Positions 10,380 through 21,106 of a stretch of DNA of 64,000 bases are shown here, piece by piece. The number at the start of each line of letters is the position of its first letter. Position 1 is the stretch's first letter. The stretch comes from Sipunculus nudus (taxonomy: Eukaryota > Annelida > Sipuncula > Golfingiida > Sipunculidae): assembly GCA_026874595.1 (NCBI GenBank), contig CM049313.1:74456659-74520658 (forward strand), in the 5' to 3' direction. The notes beneath the pieces were generated by a model. The model worked only from the letters and a program-made list of their open reading frames with translations, was not told the DNA's origin and ran no database searches. Both the position numbers and the translations under genes were made by a program.

Positions 10380-11380
10380 GTTTCAGCCTGCAAGGTGGAT
10401 ACATAACTTTTCAGCAGGGTGTGCCAGAAGGTGATGATGTAACACATGCACATTCTGGTTGAAACAATCGTTTCCAGCTCACTAGGAAGGGCGCCCAGCA
10501 AGGGTCAATAGTACTCGGAACAATAGCCCATAGCTTCCATGCTCTCTCCTGACAATTTGTTGCCCTCCGCTGAGAGAGCCCCAGTCGGTAAGAGGTGTTT
10601 GAAAACTGGAGACAGACATGCCACTGGACAATAAAACAATAATATCCCTGCTAAAAGTGTCATATATATACAAATACAAACATATTTGTATCATATTTTA
10701 ACATGACATACCACTTTAAAATCGTTATGTTCCTTAAACAGTTGAATCAGGTAGGTCTCCATCTCAAGCGGTAAAAACAAACATGTCTGGAGGGAATGTC
10801 ATGCCTGTTATCAACCTCTAGAGTCAAGATATGTTGTTTATCCTTGACATTCAGGATAAAGCTTCTGTACAGCGCACGGTGCATCACATGCACCATCTGG
10901 TGATTGTCCCAACTTAAGGAACAACTGTCAGGTCCAGGGAAGGTAAACTTTTAAAGTGAGTACAGTTTAGTAATTAAAGCTAGAGTTACAACAAAATTTC
11001 TTGTTCAGGCAAAAACATTAACATTTTTTGCCCCCGAATGCATAAGTTTCCTTGTTTTACACACAATATTTGATTTTATAGGATTTTTTGTCCTGTATAT
11101 GATTTATGTTCTTGGTTTTAAATTTTCAAGGTAACAGTGTTGAGCATAGATAACAGTGTTGAGCTTCTGAAGTAAAAATAACTGTAGTGACTACTTGAAC
11201 ACAAGTATTATGTATTAAAACAAGCAAATACCTATTTGGATAAAATAAAAGCAAATGTTTAAAATGTTTAGCCCAAAAAAAGTTTCAAATTCTATTGCAT
11301 ATTTTGGATTTATTACCAGGTTCTCGACAGTCTTACTCTGCTCTGAACACTGTTATTTTTCATGCAGGTAACAGTTCGAG
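10380..11380. other. Nothing recognised
   Basis: AT-rich, no convincing exon, RNA gene or repeat structure seen. Confidence 0.4.
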
Positions 11381-11381
11381 T

Positions 11382-11650
11382 GGTAAGGGACGAAAAGCGA
11401 ACTCAATCTGTAACTGGTCTTTATCTGCCCACACAAAAAAAAAAACCAGGCCAGTATGTGCAGGCACTGCAAAAAAGCCTGATTGTTTCATGAAAATTTC
11501 TATTTTTGATGACATTTTCTATGTTCAGGAGCTGTAAAACGGTCAAAAGTAGGTCAACCGGGACAAAACGCGAACTCAACCTATTTTTGACCATTTGACG
11601 GCTCCTGAACATAAAAAAATTTCATGAAAAAAAAGAAATTTTATAGACAA
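11382..11650. repeat. Hairpin with a duplicated flank
   Basis: Arms 11521-11557 and 11576-11612 are inverted copies (31 of 37 by eye; shared CTCCTGAACAT and TTTTGACC) around an 18-nt spacer, so a stem of about 37 bp could form. The spacer phrase GGGACAAAACGCGAACTCAA recurs as a direct copy about 180 bp upstream (GGGACGAAAAGCGAACTCAA, 11387-11406). No coding content. Probably the remnant of a foldback-type element. Confidence 0.55.
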
Positions 11651-11691
11651 AAGTACATGTATAGCCTTATTAGCCCCAAGCCCATAGGCTG

Positions 11692-11793
11692 ATGGGCTAT
11701 TTAAGGCTTTAAACTCCAATAACGCCCGCCAGGGCGCGCGTTTGTCACGGGCCTGGAGTTCAAAGGCGCCCGCCCGGGCGCGCTAAAGCCCAT
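11692..11793. repeat. GC-rich foldback block
   Basis: Outer ends ATGGGCT and AGCCCAT are inverted, and an inner pair AAACTCCA / TGGAGTT is also inverted. Between and after them lie two near-copies of a GCGCC-rich phrase (CGCCCGCCAGGGCGCGCG and CGCCCGCCCGGGCGCGC). A small stem-loop element is likely; class unknown. Confidence 0.45.
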
Positions 11794-11799
11794 TTTACA

Positions 11800-14700
11800 T
11801 ACCCGTAATTGGGGCAAGTTTTGGGGGTGAAATGTTTATTGTCATCCATCATATTTGTACTTAAATGAAAGAGAAAAACGTCAAGTGTTGTTCTAACATG
11901 TGACCAAGATCCAAACTGGCGCAAAGGCAGACTTGTTGGAAAAATATAAAAATGATTGACTTTCACTCACGTGGCCTTGTTACGTGGGCCCTGGTAACAT
12001 GTCGGCTGCGAGAGTAAAATCAGATACCTACGCTAAATTCATTAGAAATCGGTAAATTACCAAATGATGGCAATCAATCCTGGAGACAAAATCAAGTGCA
12101 GTGTGTTTACAGATTTAACTTCCGTTAAATATTTCCAAGATCATATATTATCCCCTTTTTTATTGGTTTAACTTGTGACCAATGATCGCCGTCCGACTGA
12201 CTGACGCGTCTGACAGACACCACGCACGTGATCTGCGTGACCTCCTTACTGTGTCATGTACTGGCACTGGAAAACCATTTTTAACCGATATCATATAATA
12301 AAATGAGTATTTATTATAAATATTAACATATTTTCTTAACTAAAAATCGAAGATACTGTCATATATCATGTCGTATATATATGTGATGTCTGATTGTTTA
12401 CTAGTGATCATTTCTGTGCCAAACATTCTATGTACAATCGTAATCGGGCACAATCGGCCGTGCACAAGAACTGTCAATCATTCTAAGAGGCTTTTTGGAT
12501 TGAAAATAAAATTAATACCGTCTTGAATTAGAAACAGCCAGACATTATATGGATATAGTTAATTTTCCAGTGTAAAATATAAAGATAACTTTATACTCCA
12601 TGAAATATTGAAGTAATTATTTTACGACGTACATGGAACTGTACGCCTATACACCCAGATCCTTGAATATGTAAAACAAGACAGTAAGTGACTTATACGC
12701 TTGAACAAATATGTATTATTACGGTTTGAACACATACTGAACAGATTTTAAAAATTTTTATGTGTAGTACTTCCTGTATATGTATAGGCTACATGTGTAC
12801 GTGCACGTGTGCGCGCTTTTGTGTGTGTGTGTATATATATAGGCCTATGTGCGTATTATAATTTTCATTAGTGATTGAAAAAAACACCAGTATAGTTGTC
12901 ACTGCCAGTGAAACAGATTTTGGGCGGAGCTGCAAAACATCCTTAAATATATATGGCACATAGCAAACTAAATTTTAAAAATATAACCTATTATATATTG
13001 AATTGAAGTAAATAATTTTTTTTTTGTAATACGTTTGCCTATAACAGGCTATTCATTGTTGTAAGGAATAGTTATAAATGTTTGTACCTTTTAAACATAA
13101 AATCTGATCACTAATACCAGAACTTATAACTCCTTTTTATATTTCATCCATGAAAGCTTCTCAAATCGGGTTCATTCGCCGCCTATATTCATAAAAAATA
13201 CATAACGTATACCACAGACTGCATATATATCGCATATACCGTACGTGCACCCGGTATAAACGCCGCTTTATATTGATATCGCTCGCAAAACCCATGCAGT
13301 CAACGCTTGCATGCATGGCCTAGTGATTAAATATGGAAAATGTGTCGTGGTCATGATAATCCTTTAAAGTCATACGGCGGAGTCAGTCTCAGTCATGATA
13401 CATGCAAGAAAATGAATAAAATGCATTCGCCAATCTTAAATTAGAAGCTATAGCGTATATATATAGTGACGGTGACACAGTGAAAGTAAAATATTAAGAC
13501 CAAAGATGCGGACTTTCGATATGCATGCGCATGGTGTATTCAAAATGACGATCGAGAAACCATGCAGGTGGACAAATTAGACTGAAATCTAATTGTACCT
13601 TTCCATTGCTGTAAAATAAGTTTTAAAAGACGCAGGTATACAAATATACCTATATTGCAAAATGTTTGATGGCTTTGTCTCAAACTTGCCCCTTTCGAAG
13701 ACCTAAAATACAACAGGGTATCGGCTTCTATTTTTACCCACCGACCTTGTCATTTTCACGTTTGATTGACAGTTTTATTAGCACAAGGAAATTTTCCTAT
13801 CACACAGAAGATTTTAGCGGAAAGACAGCACACAACATGTGGCCAACCAGACGGGGATTCGGAGTGAAAATTACTACTTTAAATTGGCATCTATTACATT
13901 AATCATCAAAGGATAATGACATCATTTACAATGTTCGGGAACCGAACGACATGTATAATTGCCAGGTGTAGGTCATGGTCCGCGTCTCTACAGCTGACGG
14001 GACTGGTGAATACAAAATAAATAAATGAACAAACACCCAAGAGATCATAACTTATAAGAAGTTTTTGGAACATTCCAGGTGCTTCTTAAGAATTATTGAA
14101 TTGTTGCTGCATATTGTTTTATAATTAACTTGAACTCTGCCTCTCCGTGAAATCACCACCTTGCAGCCTTGGGAGACCGCATGCTTTCCTGCTAAAGCTG
14201 AAGTTTTATCAGCAGTGCATGATTTCTGACTATATGAGGGCTTAAATGTACAAAGTTGCATACGGAGGTTACCAGATTAGCTATATGATTTGAAGTTAGG
14301 TCTCGTGTATACATCTAGTTAACCAAGGAATTGTGCATCTCAAAATTATTAAATAAATTTCCTTCTTTTCTTCAAGTGAAGTTGAATTGAATAAATGTAA
14401 TTATATATTATATTTCCATTTTATATTAATTTCATATGACGTAATTATGCTTCATTTAAATGGCACTGAAATAAAGTGCAAATTGAAGACCTGGATAAGT
14501 AAGTGCATGAAGATATGTAGGCCTACGTGCAATTTTCCTCTAAGATACCAGAATGTACTGCTATGAAATCATAGAAACTAGGCATGATTTTGATAAGCAT
14601 TGTTGGACTTACGTAGGCCTATATATTTGAATAACATAACATACATTAAAATGTACTGTGAAAACATGTTTCTTTGGTGTTACTTCACAGTTTAGTATCG

Positions 14701-14980
14701 TTTTCCCACGTTTATAAACTTTGGTATTATGTGCATTATCCCCAATAGCACATTTTAAAAACACCTTTCCAACAATAAAAAATATTGATTTTCCGTTATT
14801 TTATATTCTTGTTAATAACGATTTGTTTACATTAATGTGCATAGGCATATTTATTATATATGTAATAAATTATTGTTCCACTAGTACTACCAGTGTTCTC
14901 ATTGTTTCTGATCCCTGCGGGAAAGAATCGATTCTAATGCATACATATTGCATGACGTGAGAGGATGTTTCCAGGTAACT
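11800..14980. other. Unrecognised, apparently low-copy sequence
   Basis: About 3.2 kb without a tandem repeat, transposon end or convincing exon. It contains short TA/TG runs (about 12815-12840) and C-runs only at its right border. Open frames are short and lack recognisable domains. Confidence 0.4.
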
Positions 14981-15022
14981 CCCCCCTCCCCCCCCCCCCC
15001 CCCCCCCCCACACACACACAAA
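14981..15022. repeat. Poly-C and CA run
   Basis: A C-run of more than 20 bases (about 14989-15009) followed by CACACACACA. Glycine/proline-rich open frames across it are artefacts of the homopolymer. Confidence 0.85.
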
Positions 15023-15069
15023 GAATAATTCAACCGCCAGTCGGCACAGCATCTCATGATGCTTCTTAT

Positions 15070-15175
15070 AATAAACACGCCAGACTCAGTCACGTGAACC
15101 TTGTCCATTTAAAGACTTTACAAAATAAACACGCCAGACCCAGTCACGTGAACCTTGCCGATGTAAAAGTAGATA
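15070..15175. promoter_or_regulatory. Two tandem copies of a 54-bp block with CACGTG E-boxes
   Basis: The phrase AATAAACACGCCAGA...CAGTCACGTGAACCTTG occurs twice, offset 54 bp. Each copy has a canonical E-box CACGTG (15091-15096 and 15145-15150) in the context GTCACGTGA, close to the GTCACGTGAC site bound by MiT/TFE-type bHLH-zip factors. GTGCGTCACCG and GATGACGCGG follow at about 15205-15235, and a GC box (GGGGCGGG) precedes TTTAAAA at about 15452-15470, so a promoter is conceivable. No gene could be attached to it. Confidence 0.35.
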
Positions 15176-15829
15176 CGATTGGGTGAGAAAAGTTTGCAGC
15201 GTCAGTGCGTCACCGCTGGCTGAGGGATGACGCGGGAGAATTGGACCGTTCAGGAAAAAAAAAACAAACAGACGTGTCGTCTTGCATCTTAATTTCCCAG
15301 TAAATGTTTTATTTATTTTTATTTTTCCGTTATATTGACTAGATAGGATAATTCTGCGACTAAAGTCTGCAAAACCGCCTCGTTAATGTACCTTGTGTGC
15401 TACATATTGCTAAATTCACTCATTATCGCTCAATCACCGTCAGCCGCGGAGGGGCGGGTACTTTAAAAGAAATTGCATGGATACCATGAGAGAGTTTTCA
15501 CAAGTGTTAGACATATTTGTTTTGATTTTTTATTTCAAATTTTAGTACATTCGCACTGTTTCGAATGGGAAAGATTTGGATATATCAACGTTTATTTAGG
15601 CTAATCGTTGATCGAACCAAGTGCACACCTGTTTACCTGTCGCACCTGGATTTTTACCTGTGCAGATAAACGCGACAGACCAACTAAACAGCAATTTTAT
15701 TATTGCTTTAAATGTTAACAAACAGGGTAGACACATTTTTCCAGATTTTATTTTAAAATCAGTCGGCGATTTGTTTTTGCCTGCACATGTAAAAATATGT
15801 TAATTTGACATAAAAAGGTATATTACAGG

Positions 15830-17060
15830 TAACCAGATAATTAGTGCATTTCACACCCATAAATTATATATTTTGCACATTGGACAAAAGTAAATAGTTT
15901 TTATTGCAATGTCCCTTATAACAAGTATAATATATAATTTAAATTAAAAAAATGAGAATTTACCTTTATTTACCTGATCTTACCTGTGCAGGTGAGTAAA
16001 CTTTTACAGGTAGAAATTGGCAAAATTGAAATCCACAAGTCTCGTGGCTGTGCAGTTAATTAAAAGATAGCTTGTGCATATTGTTTTAACTCCTTCAAAA
16101 ATTTCCTCTCCACTTTTAAAATGAAAAGTTGTCTGTATATTCTGTACTTACAAAGGTAATTAAATCTGTTTAAGATCAAAGGTATCATTTCAGGTAACCC
16201 AATAAATAGTGCAGTTAGTACCTATAATTCATAAATTTTACACCTGGCACTCAAAATTAATTTGTATGTTTTTTTTCTCCCTTATTACATGTATAGAATA
16301 TATACTTCATTAAAAAAATAATTTACCTGTATTTACCTGAACTCACCTGTACAGGTGAGTATGTTTTTATGTGTAACCGTAACCAAAATTATCAATTTAT
16401 GTTTTACATGTCTGAAAAATCAAAATATAATGGTTTTACACAGTTGACACTTGTTTATCCATATTCTTCTCAGCCACTTTTCAGCATGATTTTGTCACTG
16501 CCACAGGTAATTAGATCAGTTGAAGAACAAAGGTACTATTCACATAGGTAACTTAATTACTGTATTAAAAGCACCTGTTCTTATATCAAAATGAATTATA
16601 CAGTCCATAAATAGAGAAGGTATTAATTTATAGTAACTATATTGATGAACAAGGTGCTTGCTAACATATTCAGAAAAAAAAATAATTTACCTTTACTTAC
16701 CTGTTCAGGTAAACATATGTGTTATATGTTAATAATCATAGAATGTGCTCTTTGGGTCAGCAAGCTTTTCAGGTGAAAAATATTTGATTTCCACAGAAAA
16801 ATCCAATTTTACTTGCACATTCTGGTTCGTTGGTGGTTCCATTTCCAGTGTTAAACCAAATCATTTACCTTTTTCTTACCTTTAATATATAATTACCTTA
16901 GAGTGAAAAAAAATCCTTACATTTCCCTGTTTTTATCAAATGGTTAATGGGTTACCTGAACAGGATGAAAGGGGTCATTTTGGTGATATACCAGTGAGTG
17001 GAAATACAGTTAGTACAGATTTACCTGTTTTTACCTGTATATACCTTAGTTACATACATA
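15830..17060. repeat. Degenerate ~360-bp tandem repeat rich in TTACCTG/CAGGTGAGT
   Basis: Three to four decayed units beginning near 15828, 16190 and 16540, plus a partial one near 16860. Each has an 'AGGTAACC(A/C)AATAA' start, an AT-rich middle and a conserved block 'AATTTACCT(G/T)TATTTACCTGA' followed by CTTACCTGTGCAGGTGAGT or similar. At 16341-16360 the block is a perfect 20-bp palindrome, ACTCACCTGTACAGGTGAGT. Splice-donor-like strings occur on both strands but no open frame joins them. Confidence 0.6.
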
Positions 17061-18126
17061 TCAAACCAGGTATGTAGAAAATAAATAAAATAACATGATG
17101 GACATATACCTGACAGTAAAAGCTGAAAATTTCACAAAGATACCTTTAACGGTTACTGAGTTAATGTCTCTTATATAGATTCATGTCAAAATGTGGAAAA
17201 AATGCAAAATAAATCTGAACAGTAGGAGTGTGACAATCCACAGGCTAATCTGAACAGTAAAGGGTTAATAGGCTTTTTATGAATAATGCACATGTATGGA
17301 CTTTTTTTCACAATGCCTTCAGAAAATGGCCTGATTTTTGGTGTGTTGCTTGATTAAGACCTGTCACAGGTCAAGTTTGCATTTTGTCCTGGTTGACTTT
17401 TTTTTACCATATGACAACTGACCTGAACTGAAAAATTTAACAAAATTTAATAAATATTTCTAATTTGCTCTAGGTGGGGGCATTTGTATTGTTCTGACAC
17501 ATCTAGTACATCTATACATTTAATTTTTTGCAAGTGAAATGATGTCAAGTCAAATAATCATACAGTGATTTTTGACCCTTTTTAAAATGATTAACAGACA
17601 GCTTAGATATGACAGTTATTCAATTTAATTATGGTTTATGTGTACAAAATTTCCTGAACTCTAATGAACAGGGTTGGCAATTTCTTTCAAGAGGTTGTTT
17701 CTTCCTTGAAAACTTCCGGCTCAGAAGAAATAGTTTCCTCAATTTCTTTTGGAAGAAACTTTCAAATTTCATGTAAGAATATATGTAAAAATGATAAATT
17801 TTCAGTTTTATTTCTGCTCATACAATCTCTGTTCCATCTTATTTGCAAATATAAAGTTTTTATTAATATAAAGTGTTATCTTAGAATGTATGACTTTTAG
17901 TTTACTTTAGTTAGACAATATGCCTCATGTAGTTTTGAGTTAGTCAGTTCAGGTGACATAACTCGTATCAATGGGCACAGGTTTCTATTCAGTGAACCAT
18001 GTAGTGATTACCAGGTAATAACCTAAAAAAGTGCAGCTTGACTCCAGTTACCCCTGACTGCACAGAGAGGCAGGGTATGGGGAAGCCATGTCATTACTAA
18101 TATACAGGTAGTTGACAAGCGACTAC
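17061..18126. other. Unrecognised AT-rich sequence
   Basis: No gene recognised. The part at 17667-17770 (GGTTGGCAATTTCTTTC, repeated TTTCTTCC and GAAGAAA) resembles 19790-19875 (TTCCGGAAGAAAGTAGAGG, TTTCTTCC). Either may be fragments of a TTTCTTCC-rich element, possibly split by the repeat between them. Confidence 0.3.
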
Positions 18127-19268
18127 ATGTATCCGCCAAAATTAGAGTGGTAAGGGTGAAGTTAGGCATGGATTGAGTGGCAAGGGAGAATAGAGAGAGG
18201 TGTGTTGTAATATATTAGCTTGGATGTCTGCATCCAAAATGTGTATGTAGGTGGCGCCACCTACCAAAAAATCCAGAAAGTTATCCAAGCTGTATGCATA
18301 TGCAAACTTTTAGGTAGATAAGTCAAACAACTACTTGTATATGAGTGATTTTATCCCACAGCAGACAAACAGAAGGATGCTGTGCAAAAATGGTGGCATG
18401 TGGCGCCACCAATTTTGTGTATGATTAAGAGCTTTGTGAGATCTATAAATATGCAAATTTTCAAGAGGATACAGAAAACCAGTCCTGAGATATTAGCCTG
18501 GATGTTTGCAGCGTAAAAATAAATGTAGGTGGCGCCACCTGCCACATAATCCAGAAAGTTATCTACATATGCAAACTTTTAGGCAGATAAGAAAACCACT
18601 ACTTGTGTATGAGTGATTTTATCACACAGCAGACAAACAGAAGGATGCTGTGCAAAAATGGTTGCTTGTGGCACCACCAGTTATGTGAGTAATAAAGAGC
18701 TATGTGAGATCTATACACATGCAAAATTTCAAAAGGATATGTCAAACCAGTCTTGAGATATAAGCCTGTATGTCCGCAGCCTGAACATGAACATAAGTTG
18801 CGCCACCTGTTTTAAATCAAAAAAGCTATCCAGGATGTATAAGCATGCTAAATTTCAGGTGGATACCTCCAACCAATGCAGAGATAGAGTGATTTTATCC
18901 CAAGGCAGATGAACAGATGGATGCTGTGCAAAACTGGTTGCAGGTGGCCCAACTGTTTTTAGTGTATAATATAAAGCTATCCAAGGGCTACATTTGTACA
19001 GAATTTTTAGCCTGATCAGTCAAACGGTTCCCAAGATATGTGGGTTTATGTGTGGAAACAGATGCACAAATGGACGCTTGACAGAGAGGAAAGGTCAGAG
19101 GTAAACCAAAAATGAGGGCGCAGTAGTTCACATGTGATCTGGTCATAATTCCAAATTTTAAAAAATTCTGCTCAGTGGTTACGAAGGAGTTCTCCGGCAA
19201 CCTATGGGGCAGCCGCATTTTGCAGCTGAAAACAAAGTATCTGCAAAACTCTTTTTTGGCGGATACAT
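18127..19268 (+). mobile_element. GGCGCC-family composite repeat, copy 2
   Basis: The clearest ends of the family: GTATCCGCCAAAA at 18129 and its complement TTTTTTGGCGGATAC ending at 19266, i.e. terminal inverted repeats of about 12 bp. The interior is a series of ~140-bp half-units, each with a GGTGGCGCCACC palindrome (for example near 18252, 18402 and 18531), a CATATGCAAACTTT phrase and GATATTAGCC(T)GGATGTT. It is followed by a non-repeated tail with AAAGGTCAGAGGTAAACC. No protein is encoded. The architecture resembles the bivalve 'pearl' elements (short-ended elements with internal tandem units), by analogy only. Confidence 0.65.
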
Positions 19269-19269
19269 T

Positions 19270-20560
19270 TAATAGGGTTTCATCCACAATACTAATCAAA
19301 TGGTCAAACTGCTCATTGTTATAACAGATTATTACTCAGCAGATACACGTGTACAGAGATAGGGTTTCTCATGAAAGGAACCTGTTCTCTAGCAGGCATG
19401 CAGAGGCATGTTCTTTTGGACAAGTATATAAAATAAGAGGGTTTATTTCTTATGCAGTATACCATGTACCACAAAATGTTTAGTATAGGATGCCCAAAAG
19501 AGGAGGTTTGGATACACTTTGTAAATTGCTTGGAATAATCACCTCTCCTCACACTATTTACACATATAGTTGAAATACACATCCATTGATCAGCTGCAAT
19601 TTTGGCAAAACTATTAGAATTAAACTAACAGAATTATATTGAGATTAACCAGAGCATTGTTCCTGTACACTGATTAAAAGTCATATTGTTTTATGTTATT
19701 CAAAAGAAATAATAAAAAGTTTCAATATCTGTTTTGATTTTTGTGTATCTCACTATCACTCTTACTGTCCGTTTAATTTCACTTTCATCCATTGCTTCCG
19801 GAAGAAAGTAGAGGAAACCCTATTTCCTCCAGTTTCTTCCAATGTCTCAGAAAATGGAAGAAGAAAACCATCCTTGCTAATAAATGCTGCTCCCTGCATC
19901 AACAGTGGTTTCTGTTCTTGAGCTGTGAGGTTAAATGGTTAGGTAGCCATTACCGAGTAAATTTTAGGTGACATTTTTTTTCCAAATTTGGTATTAAAAA
20001 CAAAGCGGTCAGGAAAAATCAAGCAAAAATATCATCTTAGTTATACACTTTCACCACTGTGACCACGTGGAAAGCAAAATTTGTACAAATGGAAAAGTGG
20101 TTACAGAATTATGCTGTTTTGAATTTAAGATCTGAGAAAAAGGGACATGGAAATGTAAGGGTATTGTAACATTTGCAGCTATTTTTCTGTATCCATTCCT
20201 GCCCCAATTTAGATTCTTTTATCTCATAATAATGGTTATAGCTTTAGCAACAATTTGAATGGTTATTCATGCCATTTTTTGCATTTGCTTATTTCTCAGT
20301 AACAAAAATATTTTCAGGAAATGAAATGCAATATTTTTTTGTAGAAATACCAATATACATGCGCTGTAGGTAACCAGGGATCTGGATACCACACAAAAAG
20401 AGTAACACAAACACTGAATGACCCCGATATGTGACAGTAAAATGTTACCCCGAGGCATGACAGAGTATGTGCTGGTAGAACTATTTAAACAGAGATTTTT
20501 TTAAATATTCAACTTCCTAGATCTAAGGAATCTTAAGAAAATCTCTTTTTCTTTCATTCA
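19270..20560. other. Nothing recognised
   Basis: AT-rich sequence without supported genes; see 17061-18126 for the TTTCTTCC-rich segment at 19790-19875. Confidence 0.4.
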
Positions 20561-20564
20561 TTTA

Positions 20565-20632
20565 GAATTACTGTTGGTATGGCTGGAGAAAACACAGAAG
20601 TGAAGTTGTCTGTTGGTTTAGAGCATAGCTAA
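20565..20632 (+). CDS. Possible terminal exon of an unknown gene
   Basis: A strong acceptor (CTCTTTTTCTTTCATTCATTTAG ends the intron at 20564) is followed, in phase 1, by ITVGMAGENTEVKLSVGLEHS and a TAA stop. No family recognised. The case rests on the pyrimidine tract and amino-acid composition; no upstream exon in matching phase was found, so this may be chance. Confidence 0.2.
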
Positions 20633-20769
20633 GAGATGGCAGCACCTCCCAATGCAACTTGTGCTGTCCTGTACATCCTATTCCGAGTGGCATTCATCAT
20701 TAAAACTGGAAGCCTCAGCATATGTAAAAGGCAAGGTATACAGGTAAATATTATAGATTATCAAATTAA

Positions 20770-21106
20770 GGCCATAATAAAAAAAAGGTATGGTTCTCAG
20801 GCACTTTTTTTCAGAAATCAATGCGGGCGGGCGCTTTTTTCATTTTAAATTTTTTGGTATGTTTCGATAAAAATGTCAAATGATAAGGGAAAAGCACGAA
20901 AATAACAGTTTTATTTTGCTAAACAAGTAAAAGCACTACATAAAAAAGGAAATTGTATAATTTTATCTTCTTGAAAGAAATGTCGGAGCGGCAGCAGCTC
21001 AAAATTGGAAAGTTTTTATTGAAAATCAAAATAAAAATTTTGGATGCGGGGGTTTAAAATTGATGCGGGCGGTGCCTGAGAACCATACCTTTAGTTTTTT
21101 TTGGCC
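20770..21106. mobile_element. 337-bp inverted-repeat element with TAA target duplication
   Basis: A perfect 21-bp inner inverted repeat (AAAGGTATGGTTCTCAGGCA plus C at 20784-20804; complement at 21072-21092). The match extends outward with gaps to GGCC at both tips. TAA flanks both sides (20767-20769, 21107-21109). A 3-bp TWA duplication is typical of PIF/Harbinger elements, so a non-autonomous Harbinger-type MITE is the best guess. The interior repeats GATGCGGGCGG near each end and codes for nothing. Confidence 0.7.

Noticed and set aside
10231-10434. Apparent exon after a strong acceptor (FKKCWRSLICKKI...)
   Set aside because: The acceptor and part of the frame lie in a dispersed repeat also present inverted at about 9.7 kb; the downstream donor is weak.
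14899-15108. Glycine-rich and proline-rich open frames across the C-run
   Set aside because: Produced by the homopolymer; no other coding evidence.
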